From: Deuterostichococcus epilithicus
Lineage: Eukaryota > Chlorophyta > Trebouxiophyceae > Prasiolales > Stichococcaceae
Length of the DNA stretch: 64,000 bases
NCBI GenBank assembly: GCA_033439295.1
Contig: JAVTLE010000010.1
Span: 1,488,001 to 1,552,000 of the forward strand
Direction of reading: 5' to 3'
The notes beneath the pieces were generated by a model that made no database searches, was not told the origin of the DNA, and saw only the letters and a program-made list of their open reading frames with translations. Shown piece after piece: positions 44,601 through 57,223 of the stretch. Position numbers and translations under genes: made by a program. How positions within the stretch are numbered: the first letter of the stretch is position 1; every line of letters begins with the position of its first letter.

Positions 44601-44854
44601 CCAGTATGGGACATCCTATAGGTTGGAGGACACAGCTTTGAAGGTCATGCCTTCAGGAGCTTGGCATAAGCGCACAGACATGGTCAAGGCAACCGAACGT
44701 ATCCATAGATTGCATTAATTGCAATCTGCGAGGATAGCTACTTCACAGAAAGACGCGCCTTTGGTATCTCAGCCGCCGCTGAGACTCTGGGCGCCGGAGC
44801 CTGCTGCAGCAGCAGCAACAATGTGCCAGCGAGGGCCCAGCGTCCGACGCTCAT
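38668..44854 (-). CDS. ZIP-family metal transporter with long N- and C-terminal extensions
   Basis: The core matches the plant ZIP protein At3g08650 (GufA-like branch), which moves divalent metals across membranes. Exon 1 (44747-44854) is a signal peptide, MSVGRWALAGTLLLLLQ. Exon 2 (43680-44525) is a charged, Ala/Glu/Gln-rich luminal region. Exon 3 (43245-43443) begins the membrane core: VTVMTTIMGSASGLGAVPFF and GVMLAASFDLVHEG. Next are AAHALGEGSGVGVSF (about 42600) and LAIGLHNIPEGLAVATVLVA (about 42320), the two metal-binding helices. Then come VAVPSFMFVSAFRTLLPLAL and GCMVWMVFAELLPDALEG (about 41900-41780). The frame continues in matching phase past the normal end of the family into further hydrophobic exons, ending VLGCVAAAFLNGVAGLLCLA and TGA at 38668. 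A one-base slip beside two N bases near 39141-39149 breaks the frame and is probably an assembly error. The junction into exon 4 is unresolved. Confidence 0.8.
39130..39165 (-). other. Probable assembly frameshift with two ambiguous bases
   Basis: N bases stand at 39141 and 39149 in a G/C-rich run. Upstream the good frame reads THRSTLFLACAVGA, downstream it reads TAALAVARAPTQLDGTAAAA, and the two are one base out of step. One surplus base in the adjacent G run would explain it. Confidence 0.65.
41343..41514 (-). repeat. Degenerate copy of a ZIP-gene exon beginning in the upstream intron
   Basis: Bases 41449-41514 closely resemble 41343-41410, the first 68 bases (gene sense) of the exon that begins VATAATFSAAWLEGLR at 41410. 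The copy has several substitutions and small gaps and lies about 105 bp upstream in gene sense. Confidence 0.75.
43047..43292 (-). repeat. Degenerate copy of a ZIP-gene exon end and donor
   Basis: Bases 43047-43099 resemble 43240-43292, which contain the end of exon 3 (43245) and its donor. A shared core of GCGCCGTACGG and the donor-side CTCACC are conserved. The copy lies about 190 bp into the downstream intron. Confidence 0.6.
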
Positions 44855-45507
44855 CTGCCCGCCCACGGCATCGGCTCGTGCGCAAAGCCCTATCGCGTTT
44901 GCATGCTGTCTGCCGTGCCTGATGATTGGTGCAATACCTCGCTGCTCAGCTCTCGCTGCCAGATATGCGAAGAAGGACTTTATTCCTTGGCTAGCGCCAG
45001 GTGTAGCGAAGCTGCGCGCTTTTCGAGTGCGGCCAAATTACAATGCAGTGCATGAATTCTGCATGACGGATGGAGTGTAGCACCTGGTACCCGCGAAGTA
45101 CTGCAAATATGCGCATGCGCAGCACGATGATCTTCTGTCAAGCATCAGTGCCGAGTCATGCACCGCTGGCAACCCAAACCCTGCTGGCAGTATCACTCGA
45201 AGCCGCAGACGTGCAGAGCAGAGAGCAGGTCACGCCGCCGTGGGATAAACCGTCGACAAGAGAACAGCGCGTCGCAGCTGACGCTGCGCACCGCTCGCCC
45301 CATCCGTTGCAGCTGTGCACATCTCGACAGCTGATCGCTGTATCCTCTGCATCCGATTCTACCCACAGGGACAATCCGATCTGACCGAAACGTCGTTGAC
45401 GAGCTGTTCAGGACATAAGCTTGCCCTTCGGGCCTGTCGACACTTTGCGATGTGCCGAACATCTGCCGGCAGCAGCTGACAGCGGGGGAACTGGCTCCCA
45501 CAGCAGC
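44855..45507. promoter_or_regulatory. Head-to-head intergenic region, ZIP gene / NUP107
   Basis: These 653 bases separate divergent starts. No gene, RNA or repeat was recognised; promoter role inferred from position. Confidence 0.35.
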
Positions 45508-48500
45508 ATGGATTCGCAGGTAAGGATGAAAAACGAATCTGACTGATTCTTGCATCATCCGTATGCCTGCCGTCTTCACAGGTTTTGACGTCCGATGTCT
45601 CCCTGTAACGCAGTGGGATGCGGAGGCGATCGATGAAGACTTTGAGCAGTATGGAGGTGGGCCAGGCTCGGACCGACCCAATGAAACACTCTACTGATCA
45701 GTCCTGCATGCCCTCGAGGTCGCACCTCGGCACAGTTGTAATGTCTGACCGGAACGTAGTGCGGCAGGCGCCGGCGGCGATGGCTACGAAGGAGACGGCT
45801 ACGGAGGCGGAGACGGCTACGGTGGCAGCGACGGCGACGGCATGGACTATGCACAAAACCCGCTGTTCCAAGACCCGCTGTTCACGCCCGAATCAGCGGC
45901 GCTCGGCAGGGCGAGCATGCGCGGCAACACCCTGTATGACGCCACGCCCGGCAGCGGGTTTGACGGCGCCATACCTTTCGGCGGCACAGCGCTCGGAGCG
46001 CCAGGCTTCGGGCCTGCGTCCGCGCCGCGCATCGCCCAGCAGCGGCGGCCATCGGAGTTCTTCGACCCAGACCCGCGGCTGTTTGACCCAACGGCATCGG
46101 TGGAGGCGCAGCCGCCAGATCAGCCGGTGGGACCAGCGACCGATGCCGCGCCGCTGGAGCCGCCCACGGCAACAGCCATGGCCATCGTCCTGTCGCCTGC
46201 AGGTACCAAGAGTCACATGCCTGACACTGATGGTCGGCCTCTGCTGCAAGCACGGCCGCTTCTGTGAGGCATGATGCGAGACGAACCGCGCAGCGAAGGC
46301 AGCCAAAACATTCTGCTGGGATGTGTGCTGAGGCTCCTCTTCCATCACACTTGCAGCCAGCCGCGCCAGGCGGGAGAAGCAGGGCGCCCCCGAGGACATC
46401 GCCTTTGCGGAGGTGCTGGGGGCGCTGATGCGGGGGCAGACAAGCGCCGCGGAGGCGGTGCAGGGCTATGCGGCCATCTGCCGCGCCCGCGCCCGCGAGC
46501 TGCGCACGTCGGCGGCCGGGCAGCTGCAGCGCGCGGCGCGCTACCTGGCCCTCCGTGACGAGGTGCGTGACTGCATGTACATATAGATATATAGTGTAGA
46601 TGTTTGGCTTTGCCATGACTCTGCATTACCCTCTGACTTTATCAGTGCGCCAATGACAGCGACTGCAACCTGGGTGGCACCGCAGCTCATTGTCGCTGCA
46701 GTCAGCCGTCTGGTCCTGGGCCGCCTGCTCCAGCCATGCTCTCGAAAGCTGAATAGGCGCAGCCCTGCTCGCAGGCGAATGCGCTGGACGACGAGGCTGC
46801 TACCTGGATGCTGCTGGCGCACCTGGCAGGGGACGCCGACCCGCGCTTCCCGGGCGGCTACGGCGGCGGCGGCGGCGGCGGCGGCGCGGAAGAGGATGCC
46901 CCCCAGCGCCGCAGCATCCACCGGCAGGCGGCTGACCTCATCGCTGGGGACGAGCATATCAACAGGTGCGCTGCTGCGTTACAGGCTGGATCCGAGCTCG
47001 GTGGTGTCCGAAGGAGTCGTTGAACCAATCTCAATCTCATTGCCCTCGTGTCGACCCTGTGGTCGGTTGCCAGCACTGCTGTCGCAAACCTGCAACAGGT
47101 AGCATGTGTTAATTGCACACCGGTGTAGCAGTGTAGCTTGTGCGGATTGCACGCTAGTGTCGCAGTCTTCGAGACCGTTACGAGACGTTTCGCAACCTGC
47201 ACGACAAACCGGCGCACCCAACGGACAGGGCGGCGCGGGTGGTGGCGTGGCTGGAGGCGCTTGCGGCGCAGGCGCTGGACGACGAGGCGGCGCTGGCGGC
47301 GGCGGGCGGCGGCACTGCGGGGCGCTTTGGTGCGCGCGAAGGCGTGTGGGCCGAGACGCGTCTGCGCCTTGCCGCCGGCCTGTCCCGCGCCGGCGACCAG
47401 CCGCTGGTGAGCACCTCCAGTGGGCACCAGGCCCTTCGGATGCGCAGTTGCGCAGTCGGGGCTGCGCAGCCAAACACCTCCGGCGCGCATCACTGCCTGG
47501 AGAGGAGCGCAGCCCAACGTCACCTCGCGCTCTGCCGCAGCCGGCAGCCTGGCCTGAACGAGCTGGACCCAGGCGCTTGTCAAGCTGCGGAAGCAAGGAT
47601 CGTGACAGCCAGACCCCAGCTCCCTCTGGTTTGTGTGAACCTCCATTGGCACCTTATCAGTTGGACTGCGCGGCAGGTCAGCGAACTGGACCCGGACGCT
47701 CCAGGGCGGCAGCACCGGCTGCTGCACGCCGAGAATGTGGCCGACGAGGAGCGCATCCTCTCCCGCCTGTGGCGCCTCATCCGCGCCGGTGCGCATGCCA
47801 GTTCCTCAGCCGCAGCCACAAACTCGCGTCCGGCCGCAGCCGCCATCTGCAGTCGCTGGCCCTACTTTGTCGGCCCCTGGATTTGGATGCTGCATGTGCT
47901 CGAGGGAACGGGAGCATGTTCGGCTGTGAGCATATATCTGGCATTGGTTCATGTGTGGTCATGGGATGTGATGACTGCTGCAGGGAGGGTGGCGGAGGCG
48001 CGGGAGCTGTGCCAGGAGTGCGGGCAGCCCTGGCGCGCCGCGTCGCTGGCCGGCGGCGGCGCCTGGGGGCCGACGCCACTGGGCCCTGCCGCCGCCGAGG
48101 CCGATGATGCGGACCCGTCCGGCGACCTGGCCGACGAGCTCGCAGACCAGGTGCGGGCCTCGGTCGAAACGCTGTGTGACGGCCTGATGGCACAACCTAA
48201 CGCCCGCTCGTCCATCCAGTCGATGAGCGCAGTGCTGTGCAGCCTGCCTCATGCACGTCTCCTCCACATGCACCAGCCTCCAGGCTGGCCGGTGCGGCGG
48301 CGCAGTGAACAGAGTCGCCGGAGTCCTCCGAGGGATCGCCTAGCACAGAGGCATGAATCGAAACGGTCGTGCCACCCCCGCAGGTGACGCGGGGTGACAT
48401 GGCGCCGCGCGCCCTGTGGCGGTGGGCGGCGCTGCAGACGGCAGACAGGGCGGCTGCGGGCGCCGAGCCCGGCCGCCGCGGCCCCAGCGCCGGCACCCTC

Positions 48501-51500
48501 GAGGTGTGCTCCGTCTCCCTCGAAAGCAAAAGCCGCCCGTGCCGCGTTGTGCGCTCGCCACACGTCTGCCTGCAGGTGTCACTTTTGGTCCGGCCTAAAT
48601 GCGCCAGTCGATCTGTCAGATGGTAGGCAGTCTATGCGGCTCCCACAAGGCACTTATACAAGCGCCTGTCGCAGCTTTACAAGCCTTCAAAAACATGGTG
48701 AATGATTTCACGTGAGTATTGATGTGCCAGTGTAACTTGACCCTCCGAAACGTTGCGGTGTACTGATGGATGATGCTTTTCGCATCCCACATCATTCCCC
48801 TTTCGGCTGTCTCAGGCAGCTGTGTACGGGGCGCTGGCGGGGCACCTGGGAGCGGTGCTGCCGGCGTGCAGCAGCTGGGAGGACGCCGCCTGGGCGCTGG
48901 CCCGCTGCTGGCTGGAGGCTACTCTGGACCGCCACCTCGCGCAGGTCGGCTGTTGCCGCATCCGGCAGGCTAGAGAAAACAATGCAGAGGGATTCTCCGG
49001 GCAGCTGCATGTTGCCTGGCAAGATCAACGGAGTCCTTTGCAGTTCTCGATCTGAGTCTGAAAAACTGTGTGAGGCCGAAGTTGCAACACCGCCTCCTGC
49101 AGGCCGCACGCCCTGACGCGGAGGCGGATGCTGGGCTGGACGCGGACGTGCTGGCAGGTGCGCTGCCGGAGCAGGGCGGCGACGTGGCGGTGCTGCGCGA
49201 GGGCCTGGCCGTGTCCACTGGCGGATGGCCGCTGCCCAGGTGCAGCCTGTGCCGACAGCTTACTCCCAGTTTCATGGCGTGGGCTGTCATGCATCCGAGA
49301 TCCGCTTCCCTCCGATATCTGCTTTCCTCTTTTGCACTCGTGTGAAGATATACTCGCTCGAAGTCGCATCGAGCAGTGCTGACATGCATGTGTCAACCAC
49401 AGTGAGCGCCCAGCGGCGCCGCCGTCAGCGCCGCCGTCGCAAAGGGTTCCGCACCGGCTGCTGATGCAGCCTTCCTGCCGCCTGCGCAGGGTGCTGGCGC
49501 GGCTGCCGCGCGACTTTACGGACATTTTCACCGACGAGTCAGCGGCGGATGCGGCGGCGGTGCGGGCGCAGCTGGGCAGGCCGCAGCGCGCTGTCCAGGC
49601 TGGGCTTATTTTGCAGCGGCTCCAAGACGTGGCTGACCGCCTGGTCGCCTGGGTGCTGCCGGTGAGATGCCAAGATGCTTTGTGAGCACAGCATGTTTCA
49701 GGTTTGATGCCAAGCCGCAAACCTCCCGTTGGTTGCTATTTCTAATACCGCAACCCAGACGACGCAGCGCTGCTACCACTCGCATCGAAACCCGACTCGT
49801 ACTGCATCTGCCAACAGCCGCGCACCCTCCTGCTGCCGCAGCCCAAGGGCGACAGTGACAGCCAGCAGCCAGCGCCAGCGTGCGGGCCGGGGGCGCTGCG
49901 TTTCGCGGCACACTTTGCGCTGGCGCTGCGCGCGACAGGCGTCGTGGCGGAGCCCTCCTGGGAGGAGGACCAGTATGACCCGCTGCAGGTGCGGCGACCC
50001 GAGGTTTTGCCAAATGAGGCCAAGACAAGAAATGGCATGGTCTTCTGGGTGGTCGCTCTGATGTCGAGACACATTCGCCTCATGCGCCACGCCGGCGCTG
50101 TCCCTTGAAGGGGATAGCTGCGGGCGGTGGTCCTGTGTGGTCAAGCATGGACTGGGTGTTCGCCCTCTCCACGCTCGGGATCAAAGTAGGAGCATGGTAG
50201 GCCGCCCTCGTCGGTAGACATGGTGCAGTGCGCGAATGTTGAGAAAATTTTAGTGCCTGTGTGTGAGTGTGTCTGGAGCTGCCCAAGCTGCGGGCGGCGC
50301 TGGACGAGGTGCTGCAGTGCACGGCTCGCATGCGGGTGCCTTACCAGTTCATATCAGCGCGAGGCTGTCCTGCCTGGGCCGAAGCAAAACCGAAGCGGCT
50401 TTCGTGTTGTGCCGCGCGCAGGAGGCGCTGAACGAGGTGCTGCAGGCGTATGTGGTGCATGCGATGCAGTCGGGCGCCGCCTGGCTGGTGCCGCAGCTGG
50501 CGTGCCACCTGCGCGCCGGACGCCGCCACCTGACCTATGCCATCTTCGCGGAGGAGCTGACGGCGAGACCCATTGCCGAGTGCGCTGAGGCGTACGCTGA
50601 GGCAGACGCCTGGTTCTCCAGTTGGCAGGGCGGCGACGTGCAGCCGGACGAGATGCTCATCATCACCGAGCAGGCGCGCGGGAAGGGTTTGTGACTTAGA
50701 GCGGTCGCCGCTCGCATGTGCACCACTTTGGCTCCCTTGGTCTGCAGGAAGCGTCCTCTTTGCAGGGCAGCGCTTCCTCGGGGTGCACATCACAGGCGCT
50801 GTGCCACAGCTGCCGTGCGGGCAGTGCCGCTGCGCCACCCGGCGACCCGGCCGGTCCCCGACAGAGGCGCTCTTCGTTGCCTCAGATCGCGCGCGCGACG
50901 CGGCGGCTGCCGGCAGGCGGCCCTGTCGGCCGGGCGCAGGCGGCCCGCTGGCTGTGCTTCGCCGACGCCTCGCTGCCGGGCGCGCTGTCACACGCCAACG
51001 ACCTGGCGCGCGAGCTGGCCCTGGGCCTCGCCGCAGCGGAGCGGCCCTCGGCCGCGGCCGGGTGGGCACTGCTGCATGAGGTGAGACATCGAACCTTCCG
51101 CCAGGGTCGCTGCGCTCGACCGATTGCTGCACAGCGGAGTTGGCGCGCACGACAACGTGAAAGCACCGGAGGGTGCCAGGCCTCACCGCTCGGTGCCACA
51201 CGGTCAGCTGCCGCCCTCCGACATTGCACAACCTGAGCTGTGCGGCTGCCCCCCTCGTCTTGTGCTCCGCACATGATGTATAGACGACGGTCAGTCTTTG
51301 CTGTGCAATGTGCTAGGCCCCGGCTTCAGCTGAGTGCATACACGTTGCAACCGAGTCCGGGAACGAGCCGAGGACCTGCGACCCCCAAAAGCCTTGGCCG
51401 CTGCCGCCGCAGGTGCTGCCGGCGGGCAAGCCGGGGCCGCTGCTGGCGATGAGCGATGGGCAGCTGGCAAGTCTGCAGCTGCTGCCGGAGGCGGGCGCCG

Positions 51501-53468
51501 CCGCCGCAGAGATAAGGTGCGCAAAGGACGGTGCAGTGGCAAGGACACATCAAGGTTGATCAGCATTGATATCCCTTGCCAGACCCGTGGTGCTTCCTGT
51601 TCGCACGTTGTTCGCACACAGCCCGCTGGAGGCTCGAATCCCCGGGAGGGTCTCCTGTGATGCGATGCATCCAGTGCGACGCAACCCTGCCGGCGCAGGG
51701 TGTGGGCGGCGGCGTTCGACAACGAGCGACGCTTCCAGGAGTGGCGCTCGGAGTACGATGCGGCCATGGAGGGGCGGGCGGCGCCGCTGCCGGACTTTGA
51801 GGCCGGCCGGCTGCGGGCAGAGGCCGAGGAGCTGCTGCAGGCGCTGCTGGGGGTGCTGCGGGACGGCGCCTTCGAGGCCGCGCTGGCGCTGCACCAGGCG
51901 AGTCACGACTCCGGCCTCCTGGGCTGCTGTGTTTGCGTCTGCCGCCGCCGCAGCTGACTCCTGCGCAATGCACACTGCTGCAACGGGCTCCTCCTCCCCG
52001 AGCCTGGCCGAGCCGCCCGCTGCATCCTGTGCAGCCGTGGCCGCTGCACCCTGGTGCCCTGCTGACGCCGCCGGACAGCCCACCTCAAGCCTTGGAGCGC
52101 TGTGCCACCTCACATGTCGCCCTGCAGCCGACGCTCGTCCTACATGAACACACTCAGGGCTGCGAGGCGGCGGCGGAGATGGTGCTGACGGCGGTGCCGG
52201 CGGCGCTCGTGGAGCCCGACAGCGGCGCGGCGGCGGAGGCGCTGGAGGCGGGCGCCGCCTTCCCCGCGCTGCTGCAGGCGGACGCGGCGGCGGCGGCGGA
52301 GGTCGTGCTCGCCTCACTACGTGCTGCCGTCGCGTCCTCGCCGCGCGCCGTGGCGGCAGGTGCCGGCTCTTGCACTCTCCGATACGCACTCTGAGGTTGA
52401 AGTCTCACCTTGGAAGCGGAGCGCTCGAGTGTCTTGCCGCAGGCTCGCGCAGGCAGATGGCAGGGCTCATTGGTGCCGTGAAGGTGGTGTTCTTGACGTG
52501 CAGCACATTGAGAGCGGCCGCGGGACCAAGCATGGGCTGCCGGCTGCTGTGCAGGCCTGCGCATGTCGGCCGCGGCGCCCGATGGCGACAGCGGCGCGGC
52601 CGGGCTGCTGCGGCTGCGCATCGCGGTGGACGACGCCGCCGCGGCCGACCTGGTGACGGCGCTGGCGGCGGGCGCCATCAAGGGCGCGCTGCCCGGCGGT
52701 GAGCAGCTTTAATGATTTGGGTTTGAGGCTCCCCACAGCAGCCCTCCATGTGCCTGTTTCAACTTCGTGTCTGTTGGCCTGTTGCTGCGACAGGTTGACA
52801 CCAACTTTCACCCTCCAGCTGGTCCACATGTTCCTTCGACTGGACCCATCGATGTACCAAAGGGCGACATGTGTTCCTTCCGGCGGCGTCATCGTGCAAA
52901 TATGAGCCTGGCTGCGGTCGCCTGCCGCAGATGCGCCCAGCGCCGGGCCGCTGTGGGTCATCAACGCTGACGGCAGCAACGGCTCGGTCGCCGCGGCGGC
53001 GTGGCGAGTGCTGGCGCCACGCATTGCGCTGCAGGTTGCTGAGCTCCGCCAGGTGTGTACTCCGAAGCTGCAAAAACACATAGTATTGCCATTTTGCAAA
53101 CGAACGCTGAATCACACCGCTGAGTTGCTGCACTATGCTCACCTGTGAGCGGTGGCGCGCACTGTGCGGCAGTCAGCTGCCAGGCCCAGGCTGCAGCACA
53201 AGTCAACGGTCGATCTCAGTGCCCCTCCCCGCCGCAGGCTGCCGTCGCACTGGGCGCGCCGGCGGCCACCGGCGCCGAGCTCGTGCTGCTGGNGGCGGGC
53301 TTGCCAGCCGCGCCGGCCGCCGCTGCAGGGTCCAGCCTGACGGTCGCGTTCAGTGCGGCGGAGCTGCGGGAGCTGCTGGACCTGGAGCGGGCAACGGCGC
53401 TGCTGGCGATGCACCACAAGGAGGCTGCGGCTCATGCCGAGGCTGCCGCCGCCGCGGAGGGCAATTGA
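45508..53468 (+). CDS. NUP107: Nucleoporin NUP107
   Basis: NUP107 is an alpha-solenoid scaffold protein of the nuclear pore Y-complex. Exon 1 is only 12 bases (45508-45519, MDSQ), exon 2 is 45614-45656 (WDAEAIDEDFEQYGG) and exon 3 is 45768-46202, in matching phase. Exon 3 opens with a Gly/Asp/Tyr repeat (GDGYEGDGYGGGDGYGGSDG) and continues FDPDPRLFDPTASVEAQPP. The helical part begins EDIAFAEVLGALMRGQTSAA (about 46410). The family-defining blocks are ERILSRLWRLIRAG joined to RVAEARELCQECGQPWRAAS (about 47750-48040), then MAPRALWRWAALQ (about 48400) and AVYGALAGHLGAVLPACSSW (about 48820), followed by DAAWALARCWLEATLDRHLA. C-terminal helices include FDNERRFQEWRSEYDAAMEG (about 51720) and the last exon ELRELLDLERATALLAMHHK. 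The stop is TGA at 53466-53468. One N lies at 53293. Many exons are short and not all borders are fixed. Confidence 0.87.
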
Positions 53469-54232
53469 AGATGGTGCAAGTGAAGACGGGCGATGGCGTG
53501 CGCACTGGCGTCGGGCTCGACGGTCGGGAAGCTGGAAGGTCGACAGGGTGTCGACGGGTGCCTGTGTGCTGCGGACGGTCAGGCTAAAGCTTGCGCTCTG
53601 CGATGTGCGCAGCTGCCAAACGATGACGATGCCGGCTTGCTGACCAGATTGGCTTCTGCCAGTGTTCAGCTGTATGCGACCCTGTGGTACTGGAAGTCCG
53701 CCTGTCCAAGCAGCTCCAACACGGATCTCCATGGATAACGTCAGGTGCACAGCATGACGACTACCGCCTAACTCGATGTGACCCCTGACTGTGGTGTTCC
53801 TGCGTGCCGCCGTCCTTGCGGAGAGCCCACCTCCGGTCAGTCCGACCCTGCCTCAACCCAGCAGCATCCGTTGACTGTGGTCAAGCCTGAAAGACAGCGA
53901 CTGCAAATGCGGGTCCAGCTCCGCCACTTCTGGCATACGCGGCAGAGATATCAAGAGCTACCCATGGTACCAGACCGCTCAGCCTGCGTCAGCGAAGCCT
54001 GATCATGGACGCATCGCCATCTTGCGTTGACAGCAGTTTGCAACGGCTCCTGCATACTTTATCAGCGTACGACAGCGGATAAAGCTCTTGCGCTATGGCT
54101 GCTGATGATCTCCAGCGTTACAGGTACTTCGCACCGATCGAGGCGTAGTAGCAGGCACAGTGCATGCCAATCCAGAAGCAGGCACCGTGCATGCCACTCC
54201 AGATCGTCGGGTCGCATGTTGCATCGACCATC
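53469..54232. other. Intergenic region between NUP107 and the next plus-strand gene
   Basis: These 764 bases are the only same-strand junction in the window. No conserved gene, RNA or repeat was recognised. It should contain the NUP107 3' end and the promoter of the downstream gene. Confidence 0.4.
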
Positions 54233-57223
54233 ATGCCGCGCTCTCGCAGGGACGCGGCTCGCGCCGGGGAGCAAATTTTTGACCTGCTTTGGAGAGACTC
54301 CGAGATGCGCTTCAGCCCGGCAGAACTTGAGCGCCAACTGCTGGAACTTTTCGGGAAACACCCTGAGCGGATGCATGTCGACCTGTACCTGATCTGCACG
54401 AAGGCCGAGCTCAGGTGCGTTCCAAAGCCCCGTGCCTACGCTGGATGCCCTGTGGCCTGCCGCCATGCCCTCCGCAAGTGTTGTAGGGCACATTCCTTGC
54501 ATGCTGGCACCTTGCGCAGGCATTGGTTCTTCTCAGAGAGGCTGCCGCGCGAAGGCATCCGCGACCTGGAGCCGCTGGTGCTGCTGCTGCGCCTGCTGGG
54601 TCCGCAGTACCGGCTGGAGCTCTCGGCGGCGGCATTTGCGGCACTGGCTTTGGTCGCGCAGTCCGGCGACGGCGCCTGCGGCCTGCGCGCCATCCAGGGC
54701 GAGGTCGTGGCGCGGCTGCACGCCGCAACACGTCGGCCAGACCTGGTCGACGCGGCCTGTGCGGCAAGCCCGGCCGCCCCCGCTGAGCTCGCCACGGCGC
54801 TGCTGGTCGACCAGTTGCCGTCCGGCGCCGCCCGCTTCGCCGCCCTGGACGCCCTCGCGCCGGCCGCCTGCCACGTCACGGCCGCCTGCGACCCAGAGGA
54901 TGCGCGCTCCGCCTTTGTGGCCTCGCAGCTGCTGCTACATGCGTCGCGGCACCACGCCACGGGGCGGCCCCAGGCCGGCGCCGGCGCCGGCGCCGTGGGC
55001 CAACAGCTGCCGCTGCCCAGCCTGGACGTGTTGAAGGCCGCCCTAGGCTTGGGCCAGGACCTGAGCATCGATGTGGCACAGCCCCAAGGATCGCGTACTG
55101 CAGCCGCGACACAGACGCGGCTGGCGGCCGCGCGGGACGACTGCATCGTGGCTGCCATGACCGCGCTGCCATCGGCCCTGCAGGCGGCTGGCGGGAAGCT
55201 GCCCCGCTGCGATGCGCATGCTGCTTTGGGCATCGTCGCCAGCCAGACGACGCTGGCTCTGGCAGCAATGGGGGGGCTGCCTGCGGTGGCAGTCCGGCCG
55301 ACTGCGCTGCCGCTGCTGTGGCGGCTCTGTGAGCCCAGCAGCAGTCGCGGGCTGCTGGCGGCGGCCATGGAGGCTGCCAGAGCTGCAGAGCTTGCCAGGG
55401 TCTGCGGCACGGCAGCAACGTGCATGGAGTTGGCCCTGCTGCAGTCGTCGGACGCTGCCGTGGTGCACGCCTCGGCTGTTGGGTCTGATGCCCACCACGG
55501 GCGTCTGACCCCAGCGCTGCGGGCAATGCACAAGACCGCTTCTTGGTTGCCCCTGGTGCTCGCGCTGTCACGGCTGCTGGACGTCGCCTGCAGCTGCAGT
55601 CCTGCGCAGCAAGGCACTCTCGGTGCTGCCGGCAGCAGCGGCAGCACCAGCAGTGGCAACCCGTGCGGCGGGACGGAGCTGGCGGGACCTGCCTCCGCGG
55701 GCGGCCTCGGCGAAAACCTGCGGGCGCGGCTGGAAGCGCCTGCGCAGCTGCTGCTGTCTCTGGACGCCTGGCTGACTGCGGGGCTGGTCGTTCTGCTGGA
55801 CGAAAAGGCTGCCCTTCAGGTGCTTAATGGTGCTGCACAGCATGCGGGGTGTGACTCGGCCCTAGTCGCCGGCGTGCCAGCAGTGACCAGCTTTATCCGT
55901 GCACTGTCAGATGCTGTCCACTTCGTCAATTTACGAGCTGCGACTTCCGGTCCGCTGTCACATGCCACCTGCGCTTTATGACAGTAGTGCTGGGTGACCA
56001 ACGGTTGAAGCTCTCCCTACAAGCGCATTCGAGCACGACAGAGTTGCTGGTCGCTGCAGTGGGTGCGTGGCGGCGGAGGCGACGCCGGCGGTGCCGACTT
56101 AGTCCTGGACCATGTGGCGACGGCGGCAGAGACCTGCCTGGGCCTGCTATCCCGCAGCGTCCTGCAGCTGCTGGGCGGCGCCGCCTGGGGCAGCGTTGGC
56201 GGCAGAGCGGTTTTGGCCACCCTGGAGCAGCTGGAGGCCTGCGGGGCGCTGGCCGCCCTCGCGGCGCCGCTGGCGTGGAAGCCATCGCTGCTGTCTTGGG
56301 CGCCCATGCGAGAGGAGGCGCTCAGGCACAAGGCGCCGCCGCCGCCAATGGAAGCCGCCTACGCGGCCTGCCAGGCGGTGTTAGCGGCCGTCGGCGCCGC
56401 GGAGTCGGCCGCGGAGGCAGCGGCGGCCGCAGAGGCGGCTGCTGACATGGCGGCGGCCGGCGGGCCGGCGGAAGCGAGCTCGGAGAGCAGAGCTGGCGGC
56501 TGGCGGCCTTCGCCGCGGGTCATGGCGGCGCTGCTGCAGGGCTGCGCGGGCGTGCTGCTTTTCGCGGCACGGCACACCGGCGGTCAAGGCATGACGGTGC
56601 GCGGCCGGGAGGTGGACGTCAAGGGCGAGCGGCACGCGGCGCTGGCGGCTGATGGGTTGCGCCTGGCGGTGGCGGCGGTTGACGCGGCGGCCGCTGTTGC
56701 GGTGCTGCAGCGGGCGGCGGCGGTTGACGCGGCGNCCGCTGTTGCGGTGCTGCAGCGGGCGGCGGCGGCGGCGGCTGCGCGGCCTGACAGCAGCAGCGGC
56801 GGCGCCAGTGGCACTGCCAGCAACGACATCGCGGGTGATGCTGGCAGCATCGTGGAGGCGCTGCTACACGTCTTCGACTGGCTGGCCGGCATGGACAAGC
56901 TGGTGTCGCACTCGGCACTGCTGCAGAGCGTGTGCGCGGCGCTCGCCGCGGTCGCGATGGCAGACGTCGCCGCCCGCCACCAGCTGGCACCAGGCGGCAG
57001 CCACGCCTGGCACGTGCACGTTGTAAAGTGGCGGCAGCGGCTGCCGGCCCCTGTGTGGCGGCAGCTCGCAGCGCCGGTGCGGTGGGTGGCGGACGCGGCG
57101 GCAGGGCGGACAGTTGAGCTGCCGCTGACGGACGATACTTTGTCGGAGCCGGATGCGAGCACCCAGGCTGCAGCGGAGGCCGGCGCAGAAGCGGCCGCAA
57201 AGGCTTTGCTCGAAGTGAGCTGA
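54233..57223 (+). CDS. Large Ala/Leu-rich helical-repeat protein, family not recognised
   Basis: Three phase-checked exons (54233-54414, 54520-55819, 56060-57223) give 881 residues, an unusually low intron count for this region. The N-terminus reads MPRSRRDAARAGEQIFDLLW and RFSPAELERQLLELFGKHPE. The rest is long amphipathic helices rich in Ala, Leu and Gly, for example LEPLVLLLRLLGPQYRLELS, LSAAAFAALALVAQSGDGAC and GSIVEALLHVFDWLAGMDKL, suggesting an armadillo/HEAT-like solenoid. There is no signal peptide. An acidic C-terminus (LPLTDDTLSEPDAS) ends with TGA at 57223. An in-frame upstream ATG at 54164 is an alternative start. A 45-base tandem duplication with an N at 56735 lies in the last exon. 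I cannot assign a function; a scaffold role is only a guess from architecture. Confidence 0.7.
56678..56767 (+). repeat. 45-bp in-frame tandem duplication
   Basis: Two adjacent 45-base units (56678-56722 and 56723-56767) encode the 15-residue motif VDAAAAVAVLQRAAA twice. The only visible difference is the N at 56735. Confidence 0.93.

Noticed and set aside
54436-55659. 407-codon open frame on the minus strand
   Set aside because: It is antisense to the helical-repeat gene; long antisense frames are expected in GC-rich coding DNA, and its composition (Ser/Ala/Arg without hydrophobic pattern) is not protein-like.
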